Positions 55,996-64,000 are shown, counted from the stretch's first letter. The stretch is DNA of 64,000 nucleotides from JANYHF01 sp031393505 (GCA_031393505.1 JANMVX010000175.1:1-64000); one strand, 5' to 3'. Notes: generated by a model not told the origin, from the sequence alone. Numbers and translations: made by a program.

Positions 55996-57267
55996 TCAGT
56001 TCGTCAGCACCGGCGTGCTGCTGACCGGCATGGTCGCGACCGCATCGGCGATCTTTTCGATCATGTGGGTGACGCCGTCGTCCAAGGCGCCGCCGCGCAT
56101 GTATTTGTCCCAGGCCAGGATGGGCGCCCAGCCGCTGGTGGGATCGGTGGGTGCAATGCCGCTTTGCGGCAGGCCGTTCGGATAGAAATGCACCAGCAGC
56201 TTGTTGGCCTGCGGGATGACGGCGGGATCGCTCCACTTTGCGGCCAGGCCCGCATAGTCGCGCGGCATCACGGTGTCGGCCGGATAGTTGGGATTGTCGA
56301 GGCTGAACGCATGGCTTGGTTCGTGGGCGTTCTCATCCGACCAGATCGCAACCACCGACATGACCGAGGAGGCTGCAACGTCGCCCGAGACCGCCGTGAT
56401 CGGATCGCCGACTTTGAGCCAGGGCGAGTTCATGGCTTCGTTCAGGCATTCCAGACCGGATTCGGTGTAGTCGCCGCCGCCCGATTCGACCTCGGGTTGA
56501 ACGAAGTCCGCGAATAGCGTCTCCTCGAACGGCAGTTTGAAGAAGCCGGTGGCGGCGCGCAGTGGAACGTCATCGCCATTATTGGTGGGAACGCTTGCGG
56601 GCCGCACCTGCCAGCCGAGCGGGAACTTGTCAACCAGCCAGCCGTCGGCGGCATTGTACCGGACGTTGCCGTCGAAATCGCGAAAGAAGATCGGGCGCAC
56701 CCGGATTAAATCGAACTCCGGCAGCCCGCGACCGACCAGTTCGGAATTCAGATTGCCGTAAAAGCCCAGAGCGCGAGAGATGACGCCGTTGATCAAGAAC
56801 TGCATCGAGCCCGTCGCATCGATGCACATGGCGATGTCGAGGGCGCGCCCGACGTGCTGACTGGTGGCGGTTGCGTCGACCGAAACGTCCATCGCGTCGA
56901 TGCCGATCACGGGGCTGACATAGCCGCGGACATGGGCGGTGATGCGGACATGAATGCCGCCGCCCGAGAGCTCTGCGCTGACCACGGCGCCTTCCGCGGT
57001 TTTGGGCAATTCCAGTGTCAATGCGGTCTGCAGCGTCGTTCGTGCAATTGCGACACGATCCGCCACGTTAGGCAAGGGGCTGGCTGCGGCCGCCATGACG
57101 GCGCGATCGGCGATCGATTGCAGGGCCGTCTTGTAGTGAGACGCGTTACCATAGTCGATCGCCAGGCCGGCAAAGGCGGCGACAACCGCAAATCCCAAAG
57201 CGAAGACGACGGCGATCGAGCCATTGTGGTCGATCGCAAAGCTGGTCTGTGGGTTTGGCGCGCGCAT
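55996..57267 (-). CDS. TadE/TadG-like von Willebrand factor A protein
   Basis: The 423-residue protein begins MRAPNPQTSFAIDHNGSIAVV with a TadE-type membrane segment (about 15-40, VVFALGFAVVAAFAGLAIDYG) and then an external part. A metal-ion motif MCIDATGSMQFL (Asp150-x-Thr-Gly-Ser) starts a vWA-like domain, followed by DFVQPEVESGGGDYTESGLECLNEAM, SVMSVVAIWSDENAHEPSH. It lacks the Gly/Asn/His insertion of the TadG-like protein at 43284 and is only distantly related to it. No pilus gene is adjacent. ATG 57267 is used. Confidence 0.82.
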   Translation of the reverse strand: MRAPNPQTSFAIDHNGSIAVVFALGFAVVAAFAGLAIDYGNASHYKTALQSIADRAVMAAAASPLPNVADRVAIARTTLQTALTLELPKTAEGAVVSAELSGGGIHVRITAHVRGYVSPVIGIDAMDVSVDATATSQHVGRALDIAMCIDATGSMQFLINGVISRALGFYGNLNSELVGRGLPEFDLIRVRPIFFRDFDGNVRYNAADGWLVDKFPLGWQVRPASVPTNNGDDVPLRAATGFFKLPFEETLFADFVQPEVESGGGDYTESGLECLNEAMNSPWLKVGDPITAVSGDVAASSVMSVVAIWSDENAHEPSHAFSLDNPNYPADTVMPRDYAGLAAKWSDPAVIPQANKLLVHFYPNGLPQSGIAPTDPTSGWAPILAWDKYMRGGALDDGVTHMIEKIADAVATMPVSSTPVLTN

Positions 57268-57572
57268 GTTGGGGTGGAGGCTCAGCGTTTGATCCGTGCT
57301 GAGCAGACTGCTTGAAGACTGCTAAGGTTCGATTACAGTTAATTTTAAGATGACGAAGACCTCGATCAACTTTCGTTGCGCTCTTTCTGCCAGTAGCAAG
57401 ACTTGGACTCCTAAGCTAAGTATAGTCCCGAATATTGCTGACGTAAGGCGCAACGGCGTAACCGGCGCGACGACACGCCGGCCTGACAGGAGGGGCGGGC
57501 GAGCGATAGTCTCGCTCACACGACCTGTTGACGGTTCATCGGGCTGGCAGGCCAGGACTTCAGGGACTCTCG
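57268..57572. other. 305-bp gap before tsaE-amgK, nothing certain
   Basis: The stretch is more AT-rich than its surroundings. It holds a small hairpin (GAGCGA...TCGCTC, about 57501-57517) and a TATAGT at 57421 without a convincing -35 box. Short reading frames on both strands have no recognisable product. It should contain the divergent promoters of the TadG-like gene and tsaE-amgK. Confidence 0.4.
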
Positions 57573-59048
57573 ATGTTTGACTGGACGATTGGCCTTCTCA
57601 CGCTGCCGGCTCTCGAACGGCTGGCGGACCTTATTGCGCTCTTTGTCCGCTCGGGCGATCTGATCCTGCTTGAGGGGGACCTCGGCGCCGGCAAAACCAC
57701 CTTTGCGCGCGCCTTCTTGCGGGCGCTCGCCAACGACCCGGCGCTGGAGGTTCCCAGCCCGACGTTCGCACTGATGCAAAGTTACGAGACGCCGCGCCTG
57801 GCCGTGCATCACTTCGATTTGTACCGCCTGAGCGGGCCCAACGAGGTGCGCGAAATTGGCTTCGACGAGGCGCAGGCGAGCGGCCTCGTGCTGGTGGAAT
57901 GGCCAGACCGGGCGGGCGATCTGTTGGCGGCCGAGCGCTTGATCCTTCGGCTGGCGGACGGTCCGGCGTCGGACAACCGGCTGGTGTCGCTACATGGCGC
58001 CGGCGCCTGGGCCGAACGGCTGGCGCATATCGAGCGCGTCTTTGGATTTCTCGAAGCGACCGCTTGGCGCGCGGCGACCATTTCGCATCTGGCTGGCGAT
58101 GCGTCGCGACGTTCCTACGCGCGGCTGCGCAGCGGCGACGCCACCGCACTGCTGATGGATTCGCCGCCGCTGCCGGCGCACCCGATCGTCAAGGACGGAA
58201 AACCCTATTGGGCCATTGCCCGCTCGGCGCCGGATGTGCGTTCGTTTGTGGCCGTCGGTGCGGCTTTGGCGGATTACGGATTGTCCGTTCCGGCCATTCT
58301 CGCCGCCGACGCGCCCAACGGCCTCCTGCTGGTCGAGGACCTTGGCGACCGCACCTTTGACGCCGCCCTGCGCGAAGGCTTGCCGATGCGCGATCTCTAC
58401 CGGGCGGCAGCCGATGTGCTGGTGGCGCTGGCGCAGCATCCCGCGCCGGCATTTCTGCCGCCCTACGACCTTGACGCCCTGCTGATCGAATGCCGCCTGC
58501 TGCTGGATTGGTATTGGCCCCACGTCACGGGCCGCGCGCCTTCGCCCGCCCAGGTGTGCGAATTCGAAGAGCTCTGGACCGAGGCGCTGGCGCCAATCCT
58601 CGCTCAGCCGCCGGCCTGGGTGCTGCGCGATGTGCATTCGCCCAATCTCTTGTGGCTGCCCGAGCGCAGCGGTTTGCGGCGCGTGGGCCTGATCGATTTC
58701 CAGGACGCGCTGGCGGGCCATTCGGCCTATGACCTCGCCTCGCTGCTGTTCGACGCCCGGCTCGATGTGCCCGCTGCGGTGGAGGCTTCGCTTTACGCCC
58801 ACTATCTCGCACAGCGGCGCGCGCGCGATCCCGCGTTCGACGAGCCCTCGTTCAGGCTCGCCTATGCAACGCTTGCGGCCCAGCGCAACACCAAGATCCT
58901 GGGTATTTTCGCGCGGCTGGCCAAGCGCGACGGCAAGCCGGGATACATCAAACACTTTCCACGCCTGCGGAGCTATCTATTGCGCGCGCTTGCGCATGAG
59001 GGGCTGGCGGACCTGCGCGATTGGTACCGGCACAACCTGCCGGGATGA
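57573..59048 (+). CDS. Fused TsaE (tRNA t6A ATPase) - AmgK (N-acetylmuramate kinase-like)
   Basis: From ATG 57573 (MFDWTIGLLTLPALERLADL) the protein has 491 residues. Residues 1-about 150 are TsaE: ILLEGDLGAGKTTFARAFL (P-loop Lys41), EVPSPTFALMQSYET and VEWPDRAGDLL. TsaE drives the TsaB/TsaD complex that makes t6A37 in tRNA. Residues about 165-491 are an APH-fold kinase of the AmgK type: LVEDLGDRTFDAAL, VLRDVHSPNLLWLPE (catalytic loop) and GLIDFQDALAGHSAYDLASLL. AmgK phosphorylates N-acetylmuramic acid in cell-wall recycling. The fusion recurs in alphaproteobacteria; the partner murU would be expected nearby but is not in the window. Confidence 0.92.
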   Translation: MFDWTIGLLTLPALERLADLIALFVRSGDLILLEGDLGAGKTTFARAFLRALANDPALEVPSPTFALMQSYETPRLAVHHFDLYRLSGPNEVREIGFDEAQASGLVLVEWPDRAGDLLAAERLILRLADGPASDNRLVSLHGAGAWAERLAHIERVFGFLEATAWRAATISHLAGDASRRSYARLRSGDATALLMDSPPLPAHPIVKDGKPYWAIARSAPDVRSFVAVGAALADYGLSVPAILAADAPNGLLLVEDLGDRTFDAALREGLPMRDLYRAAADVLVALAQHPAPAFLPPYDLDALLIECRLLLDWYWPHVTGRAPSPAQVCEFEELWTEALAPILAQPPAWVLRDVHSPNLLWLPERSGLRRVGLIDFQDALAGHSAYDLASLLFDARLDVPAAVEASLYAHYLAQRRARDPAFDEPSFRLAYATLAAQRNTKILGIFARLAKRDGKPGYIKHFPRLRSYLLRALAHEGLADLRDWYRHNLPG

Positions 59049-59130
59049 AACCGCCACTGACAGCGAAAGTTGTGGAACTTCTTCCAAGCCCGCGCGTTCA
59101 TCGTCGACAGCAACCGAGGAGTAAATTTCC

Positions 59131-59346
59131 GTGGGAAGCACAGCAGACAAAGTCAAGGGCGTTGCAGATCAGGTCGTTGGCAACGTGAAATCGGGAATCG
59201 GCAGCGTCACCGGCTCCGATAAGATGAAGATCGAAGGGGAAGCCCAGAAGATCAAGGGCAAGGCAGAGGTCGCCGTTGGCAACGCGAAAACCGCGATCAA
59301 AAAAACGGCGGATGACGTTGCCGACGCGGTCAAGAGCAAGCTCTGA
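59131..59346 (+). CDS. CsbD-family stress-response protein
   Basis: The 71-residue protein starts at GTG 59131, nine bases after GAGGAG. It is Lys/Ala/Gly-rich, with the CsbD pattern of two similar repeats (STADKVKGVADQVVGNVKSG and GEAQKIKGKAEVAVGNAKTA). CsbD proteins are small, probably partly disordered proteins induced by general stress. A rho-independent terminator follows. Confidence 0.92.
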   Translation: MGSTADKVKGVADQVVGNVKSGIGSVTGSDKMKIEGEAQKIKGKAEVAVGNAKTAIKKTADDVADAVKSKL

Positions 59347-59372
59347 CAGTCATTTTCTACCAAAGTGAAGGT

Positions 59373-59407
59373 CCTGCGGCCTCAGCAAATGGGGCCGCAG
59401 TTTTTTT
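59373..59407 (+). terminator. Rho-independent terminator of the CsbD gene
   Basis: The stem CTGCGGCC (59373-59380) pairs with GGCCGCAG (59393-59400), with a 12-base loop, followed by seven T (59401-59407). It ends 20 bp before the stop of the convergent gene at 59427. Confidence 0.88.
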
Positions 59408-59426
59408 GCGACCGCACGCAGATTGG

Positions 59427-60776
59427 CTATTCGCCCTTCAGCGACTTGACGAACCGGCCAAGGGCGAATCCCGCTCGGCCAGCCAGGGCGAATCCCGGCT
59501 GGGTTCGAGACGGTTCTGGCGTTGGCGTCCTATCGGGGCCTGTCCGCCGGATTTCGACTACGGCCTCTTCCCAATCCCGGGCAGCGTGTTCGCCAACGTT
59601 GGCTAAAGGACGCTGACTGACTATTGATCCTATCGGCACGTCAGCAAGCGGCGCCGGTTTCGCACGCGGAACAATATCCAGCATCGGGCTGGCCGGCCGT
59701 TCGACAAAACGGATCTCGGTGGCCTCGGCAACGGCCGAGATCGGCGGCATCGGTACCGGTCGCTCACGCTTTAGCCGGATTGGCGGCGGCGCAGGGGCCT
59801 CGCGCGCGGCCGGCGCTCCGTTCGACTTCGGCTCGGCAATGCGATTTGCGGCGGCCACGGTTGCCGCGACGGCAGCGGCAACATTGGCCATGGCGCCATC
59901 CATCGAAGGCGACCGAGGCTGGACCGTTGGGGGCGACGCGAACGCTGCGGCCGCAAGTCTGGCGGCCACTTCTTCGGCAGCCCGCAACTTGGCGAGGCTC
60001 GCCATGACCGTCGCCTCCGCCACAGCAATCTCAATCATGTTGGACGCTACCTGCACCGGCTCGGGCGGGAGCGCGACCGGAGCTTCCAAATCCAACCTGC
60101 CAACTTCGGGCGGTTCGGCAATCGGCCGCTCGATTGTGGGCGCAGATTGCGCGAGTTCATTTTCCAACAACGGCGGACCGGCAATCTCAGACGCCGCGAC
60201 TGGAGCCACTCCATCGAACATGGATGCGACAGCTTGCGAAGCCTCCGCATGAAGATCGTCCGTCTGCCACTGTGGCACTATTTCACTTGGTGCAATCGCT
60301 GCAAGCGGGGCGACTGACACAATTGGATTGACCGCCGGCTCGTGCTGCGGCTCTTGCTCGACAGGCTCGGCAGACATCGCCACAGCCTCGACGTTAGGTT
60401 CATCAAATGTGACATCTGTGGCTGCGGCTTGGGCAACAATGGGGAGCGCCAGCGCCGCAGGTTCCGCAGCTGCTTGTGCAAAGAGTGCGCCATCGAATTC
60501 AGCGTGAAGCGCACGCAGGAGCTGCAACACGCGATAGTCTTGCGACTTCGCCAATTCACCGTCCAGATGGGCGCGCAGTTCGTCGCTGGCGATAGCCTCG
60601 ACTGGCTTGCCGCCGGCCTCGCGTTGCGCCAACTGCTGCAGGGCGCGGAATGGCTCCAATGCATGCAAGCGCCATTCGAGCTGTTCGCACAGGCCCGGCA
60701 AATCGCGCGCAAGATCGGCCAGCTCCGTGGCCATGCGACTCAACTCTCCCGGCCGTCCGTTTGGCCCGACAATCAT
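59427..60776 (-). CDS. Ala/Pro-rich, mostly disordered protein of unknown function
   Basis: The 449-residue protein starts at ATG 60776 (or 60734). The first 130 residues look helical (ELADLARDLPGLCEQLEWRLHALEPFRALQQLAQREAGG). Most of the remainder is Ala, Pro, Glu and Val-rich low complexity (about 135-400) with one helical island (NMIEIAVAEATVMASLAKLRAAEEVAARLAAAAF). The C-terminus is basic (AGFALGRFVKSLKGE). There is no signal peptide. It could be a scaffold or an envelope-associated adaptor; I do not recognise a family. It is convergent with csbD. Confidence 0.65.
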   Translation of the reverse strand: MIVGPNGRPGELSRMATELADLARDLPGLCEQLEWRLHALEPFRALQQLAQREAGGKPVEAIASDELRAHLDGELAKSQDYRVLQLLRALHAEFDGALFAQAAAEPAALALPIVAQAAATDVTFDEPNVEAVAMSAEPVEQEPQHEPAVNPIVSVAPLAAIAPSEIVPQWQTDDLHAEASQAVASMFDGVAPVAASEIAGPPLLENELAQSAPTIERPIAEPPEVGRLDLEAPVALPPEPVQVASNMIEIAVAEATVMASLAKLRAAEEVAARLAAAAFASPPTVQPRSPSMDGAMANVAAAVAATVAAANRIAEPKSNGAPAAREAPAPPPIRLKRERPVPMPPISAVAEATEIRFVERPASPMLDIVPRAKPAPLADVPIGSIVSQRPLANVGEHAARDWEEAVVEIRRTGPDRTPTPEPSRTQPGFALAGRAGFALGRFVKSLKGE

Positions 60777-60895
60777 GGCTTGCAGGCATAACCGTTAGCG
60801 TGCGGGCAGCGCGGCGTCTACAACGACACTGAAAGTCCGCAAGAATTTGGATCGATCGCGTATCTTGCGCCACACCGGGAAGTCCCGGAACCGCC

Positions 60896-62488
60896 TCATT
60901 TCACGTCCCGGCTCCAGTCGCGGCGGGTGCGTTTTCCGTCTTTGGCCGGTTCCTTGCGGTAGGGCACGCGGGCGCGGCGGTCGGTGTCGTAAAGCTCACC
61001 GCCGTAATTGCGGTTGTAGATGCGCGCGGCGTCGATGCGCGGCTCCCAATCCCACGGCGTGATGCGGCCGGTGACCAGCGCATCCTGCACCAGCAGGCGG
61101 GCGTGCTGCGAGGCGATCACGTCAGCGCGGATGGCGTCGCTGTCCCAGCGTTTGGCGGCTTCGGTGGTGAGAGCTTTCAGCGCTTTGGCGTGGGCAGGAT
61201 CGGCCGCGAGGTTGGTCAGCTCGTGCGGATCCTTGGCGGTGTCGAACAGCTGCACCGGATCGTTCTTGGAGACGATCAGCTTCAGTGTGCCGCGCTTGAT
61301 CATGAAGACCGGCTCGGTCGTGCCTTCGGCGAGGTACTCTCCGTACACCGTATCGGACCACGCGTTGGGCTTGTCGCCGCGCACCAGCGGCATCAGGCTC
61401 GCCCCTACCAGCGGGGCGGCGGGAGCTCGCGCGGCCTCCCCGGCAATATCGATGAAGGTCGGCATCAGATCGATCAGCGAGGCGTTCTGGCTGACACGCC
61501 TGGCCTTGGTCTCGCCGGGCATTTTCACGATCAGCGGCACCCGGATGGAGCGCTCGTTGAACACCATCTTGAACCACAACCCGCGCTCGCCCAGCATGTC
61601 GCCATGGTCGGCCGTGACCATGACGATGGTGTTGTCCATGAGCCCCGTGCGCTTCATCGGTTCCAGCACGTCCCCGATCAGCTGATCGGCGTAACTGATC
61701 ATGGAATAGTAGCCGTGCCGGGCGGTGCGGATGTGCTGTTCCGTGACCTCGTACTCGCCGCGGTCGTACATGTCCCACATGCGGCGCGCGAAGGGGGCGC
61801 GCTCATTGTGCGACTGGTACGGAACGTCAGGCATATCGATATCGTCGTCGCGGTAACGGTCCCAGTAGGCGCGCGGCGCCATATAGGGATCGTGCGGGTG
61901 CATGAGCGACACGCACATCATGAAGGGCCGCTCGTCCGTGGAGCGCCCGGCATCCCACAGCCAGCGCGCGGATTTTTGCGCCACCTCCTCATCATAGTCG
62001 ATTTCAAGGGTGCGGTCGTAGGGGCCGGCCTCGGTCACCGACAGCATAGTGTGGAACCACCAGTGCACGCGCTCCGGATCCTCCCAGGTCGGTGTCCAGC
62101 CGAAGTCGCCGGGATACATGTCGGTGGTGATGCGCTCCTCGAAACCATGCAACTGGTCCGCGCCGACAAAGTGCATTTTGCCGGCGAGACAGGTGCGGTA
62201 GCCGCCGAGGCGGAGATGATGCGCAAATGTCGGAATCGAGGATTTGAATTCGGTCGCGTTGTCGTAGCCGCCGATTTTATGATTGGCCTGTCCGGTCATG
62301 AAGGACATGCGCGAGGGGCCGCAGAGGGCGGAGTTGCAGTAGAAGTTCTCGAACACGGTCCCCTGATCGGCCAACGCAGAGATATGCGGCGTCTGCACCA
62401 GCTTGTGGCCGTAGTCGGGCAGCGACTGCGGGGCGAGTTGGTCCAGCATCAAGAGGAGAATGTTGGGGCGTTTGGATTTGGCGGGCAT
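60896..62488 (-). CDS. betC: Choline-sulfatase BetC
   Basis: The 530-residue protein from ATG 62488 (MPAKSKRPNILLLMLDQLAP) has the sulfatase signature ALC56-GPSRMSFMTGQ, whose Cys is converted to formylglycine, and metal ligands in LMLDQ and TADHGDMLGERGLW. The C-terminal PWDWEPRIDAARIYNRNYG-type region matches the choline-sulfatase C-terminal domain. It hydrolyses choline-O-sulfate to choline and sulfate for osmoprotection or sulfur supply. There is no signal peptide, so it is cytoplasmic. No betAB/betI gene is adjacent. The frame upstream to 62557 enters a palindromic repeat. Confidence 0.9.
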   Translation of the reverse strand: MPAKSKRPNILLLMLDQLAPQSLPDYGHKLVQTPHISALADQGTVFENFYCNSALCGPSRMSFMTGQANHKIGGYDNATEFKSSIPTFAHHLRLGGYRTCLAGKMHFVGADQLHGFEERITTDMYPGDFGWTPTWEDPERVHWWFHTMLSVTEAGPYDRTLEIDYDEEVAQKSARWLWDAGRSTDERPFMMCVSLMHPHDPYMAPRAYWDRYRDDDIDMPDVPYQSHNERAPFARRMWDMYDRGEYEVTEQHIRTARHGYYSMISYADQLIGDVLEPMKRTGLMDNTIVMVTADHGDMLGERGLWFKMVFNERSIRVPLIVKMPGETKARRVSQNASLIDLMPTFIDIAGEAARAPAAPLVGASLMPLVRGDKPNAWSDTVYGEYLAEGTTEPVFMIKRGTLKLIVSKNDPVQLFDTAKDPHELTNLAADPAHAKALKALTTEAAKRWDSDAIRADVIASQHARLLVQDALVTGRITPWDWEPRIDAARIYNRNYGGELYDTDRRARVPYRKEPAKDGKRTRRDWSRDVK

Positions 62489-62541
62489 TGGCGGGCTCGT
62501 TGAATTTTGAAGAGATGATACTTGAAAGTCTCTTGGCCGGT

Positions 62542-62673
62542 GCAAGCCTGCCCTCATCCGGCCAAAAGGCCACCTTTTCCCGTAAGTACGGGAGAAGGAA
62601 AGGGCTGGTATATTTCCTTCTCCCGTACTTACGGGAGAAGGTGGCCCTTTGGGCCGGATGAGGGGGCGCTTGC
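62542..62673. repeat. Inverted repeat flanking DUF559 copy B, 3' side
   Basis: The outer ends are GCAAGC (62542-62547) and GCTTGC (62668-62673). Then CCCTCATCCGGCCAAAAGGC (62551) and its complement (to 62665), with two exact CCCGTAAGTACGGG / CCCGTACTTACGGG hairpins. It ends seven bases after the stop of DUF559 copy B. Confidence 0.9.
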
Positions 62674-62680
62674 TCGGTTC

Positions 62681-63046
62681 TCAGCGTTCTGGCGCTTTCC
62701 GGATAAAGTCGAGGATGCCATCCAGCACGCCGACTATGTTTCGATACACATCGCGATTGTCGACGCGATAAATCCGATAGCCCCGCGCCTCAAGATCCGA
62801 GGTCCGGGCTATATCGCGAGCAATTTCCTCGGGCGTCCCGTGCGTCGCTCCGTCAATCTCGACAATAACTTTGACTTCGCGGCACACGAAATCCGCGATC
62901 CACGGCCCAATCGGAGACTGTTGGATGAATTTGAGATCGTCGAGCCGGCGGTCGCGCAGGCGCGCCCAGAGAAGATCCTCCGCTCTCGTTGCATTGGCGC
63001 GCAGGGTGCGGGCGCGTTTGAGACTGGGGGCATTACCGGGGCGCAT
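62681..63046 (-). CDS. DUF559 (Vsr-like) endonuclease-fold protein, copy B
   Basis: The 121-residue protein starts at ATG 63046 (MRPGNAPSLKRARTLRANAT). It has the same length and motifs as copy A: RAEDLLWARLRDRRLDDLKF, ADFVCREVKVIVEIDGATHG, SDLEARGYRIYRVDNRDVYR, VLDGILDFI. The acidic residues of the PD-(D/E)xK-like site are kept in both. The 22 differences from copy A are mostly conservative (V/I, L/I, T/S) or at the ends, so the protein seems under selection. The module is inverted relative to copy A, 9.4 kb away, and is framed by the same repeats. Confidence 0.88.
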   Translation of the reverse strand: MRPGNAPSLKRARTLRANATRAEDLLWARLRDRRLDDLKFIQQSPIGPWIADFVCREVKVIVEIDGATHGTPEEIARDIARTSDLEARGYRIYRVDNRDVYRNIVGVLDGILDFIRKAPER

Positions 63047-63102
63047 TGTCTATCCTAAGGCTTCGTCGGCGGACTATGCAGTGCCTTGTATTGTTGGTCG
63101 GA

Positions 63103-63229
63103 GCAAGCAGCCTCCCTCATCCGGCCAAAAGGCCACCTTCTCCCGTAAGTACGGGAGAAGGAAAGAGTTCAGGTCTATTTTCCTTCTCCCGTACTTACGG
63201 GAGAAGGTGGCCTCTGGCCGGATGAGGGA
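63103..63229. repeat. Inverted repeat flanking DUF559 copy B, 5' side
   Basis: GCAAGC (63103-63108) precedes CCCTCATCCGGCCAAAAGGC (from 63114), and the complement TGGCCTCTGGCCGGATGAGG ends about 63228. The hairpins CCCGTAAGTACGGG and CCCGTACTTACGGG are inside. It lies 56 bp before the start of DUF559 copy B, as the corresponding repeat does for copy A. Confidence 0.9.
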
Positions 63230-63262
63230 CTCGGATCTTGCCGCGCTGGATGACTGCGTGCC

Positions 63263-64000
63263 TCACGGCGCCGGCGCATCCTCGACCTTAGGCGGTGGCA
63301 ACGCCGCAACTACGCCCACCGTCCAGCCGATCAGCTCTTGCGCCGTCCGGCCGAAGGCGTCGTTCAATCCAGCAGCGGCGGCCTTCGCGTCGCCGGACAC
63401 CAGCGGCGTCTTGGCCTTGAAAATGCGCCCCGCCAGCACGCGGCCCTTGGCGTTGATGAGCTTGGCGCTCAGCTCCAGTTCCGCCGCTGGACCGCCGTCG
63501 GTTGCGATCCCGAACGAGCGGATATCGCTCTGCAACAGATAATCCGAGGACGACCCATCGCCGCGCACCACCGAACCGACCAGGCCTGCGTTCTCGAACG
63601 ACTGCACCAGCCGGGCCTGCATCAGCTTGGGCAGCGCGTCAGCCCAACTGGCGGACGCAGCGTCCGCGCCCGCCGCCGGATCGAGCAACAGTTTGTCGGA
63701 ATCGAGGCTGCCGAGCGCGCTGGGTTCGCTGACGGCAATCTGCCCGGCCGGAACCTTAGCGATCAGGCTGAGCGTCTTGGGCGGCGTCAGGTCCACCACC
63801 AGCCCACCGCTCTTCTTGCCGGCCCCGCCCGACATGCGCTCCATGCCGGCCAGAATGCCGTCGACGCGGTCCGAGTTGCGGGCCAACGCTGTCGTGAAAC
63901 TGTTCAGATTGGCGATGGTGCTCTTCAGCGGATCGGCGTTGTCCGTCAGCATGCCATCCAATTTCGTCAACGCCGCCCGGACCGACTGTGTCATCGACAG
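63263..64000 (-). CDS. MlaD/MCE-type protein C-terminus fused to ABC-transport auxiliary lipoprotein domain (partial)
   Basis: The frame is open to the right edge, so the N-terminus is missing; 245 codons are visible. The first visible part (VRAALTKLDGMLTDNADPLKSTIANLNSFTTALARNSDRVDGILAGMERM) looks like the helical C-terminal region of an MCE (MlaD) protein. From about 63790 downwards it is an ABC_trans_aux/PqiC-like domain (TPPKTLSLIAKVPAGQIAVSEPS, WADALPKLMQARLVQSFENAGLVGSVVRGDG, LLQSDIRSFGI, FKAKTPLVSGD). Such proteins belong to Mla-type phospholipid transport between the membranes. Permease and ATPase genes should lie beyond the edge. Confidence 0.82.
   Translation of the reverse strand: MSMTQSVRAALTKLDGMLTDNADPLKSTIANLNSFTTALARNSDRVDGILAGMERMSGGAGKKSGGLVVDLTPPKTLSLIAKVPAGQIAVSEPSALGSLDSDKLLLDPAAGADAASASWADALPKLMQARLVQSFENAGLVGSVVRGDGSSSDYLLQSDIRSFGIATDGGPAAELELSAKLINAKGRVLAGRIFKAKTPLVSGDAKAAAAGLNDAFGRTAQELIGWTVGVVAALPPPKVEDAPAP

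Noticed and set aside
57322..57519. Small membrane-like frame on the minus strand before tsaE
   Set aside because: 65 codons with a short hydrophobic stretch, but no ribosome-binding site or family; treated as chance.
1..64000. tRNA or rRNA genes
   Set aside because: No cloverleaf with a T-loop GTTCRA and matching acceptor stem, nor conserved rRNA sequence, was found on either strand by eye.

Overview
The window is GC-rich chromosomal DNA from an alphaproteobacterium. The evidence is a DivL-type sensor kinase with Tyr in place of the phospho-acceptor His, a fused TsaE-AmgK gene, an IalB-family protein, CobN/CobG-type cobalamin synthesis, CbtA/CbtB, a choline-sulfatase and two TadG-like von Willebrand proteins. 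I cannot fix the genus. No rRNA, tRNA, CRISPR array or complete insertion sequence is visible. Families and functions are recalled from known protein families; no search was run.

Layout. 1-5.2 kb: an ATP-grasp ligase (cut by the window edge) coupled to a lysine 2,3-aminomutase-like radical SAM enzyme, an rRNA m5C methyltransferase, hisD and a Uma2 protein. 5.2-12.9 kb: a TauE/SafE permease, a fused hydantoinase/oxoprolinase, a toxin-antitoxin pair whose toxin is frameshifted, and a GNAT, class II aldolase and SDR group. 13-21.7 kb: a lipoprotein, a REP-associated tyrosine transposase (RAYT), a protease-RimK fusion, IalB, an MFS/SorC pair and two M16 peptidases.

21.9-41.2 kb is a nearly complete cobalamin locus: cobB, cbiD, cobM-cobE-cobL, cobK, cobJ-cobI-cobH-cobG-cobN, cobW, a DUF1636 protein, cbtA-cbtB behind a cobalamin riboswitch, then cobU-cobO-cobQ. 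Most neighbours on a strand overlap by ATGA, so they form coupled operons covering cobalt import, the precorrin-2 to hydrogenobyrinate diamide methylations, cobalt insertion, adenosylation and amidation. It uses CobG (aerobic-type) with CbiD (usually the cobalt-early branch), and no CobF is seen. An aquaporin gene sits inside it.

41.6-64 kb is an accessory-rich stretch in which ahcY, divL and tsaE-amgK are separated by a TIR-TM-TPR protein, two TadG-like proteins, secreted proteins of unknown function, a Gfo/Idh-aldo/keto reductase fusion, and two related DUF559 endonuclease-like genes. It ends with a disordered Ala/Pro-rich protein, choline-sulfatase and a partial Mla/MCE-type protein.

The most unusual theme is the number of palindromic repeat families. 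They include GTGTCAGACAC REPs (one pair flanking the RAYT gene), GGGGACA-type palindromes, 4x/4x inverted heptamer arrays (one inside the cobQ reading frame), CTCATCCGG...CTTCTCCC inverted repeats that flank both DUF559 genes in the same arrangement, and a perfect 33-bp inverted repeat between cobW and cobN. The DUF559-plus-repeat module is my best candidate for an under-described mobile or repeat-spreading system.
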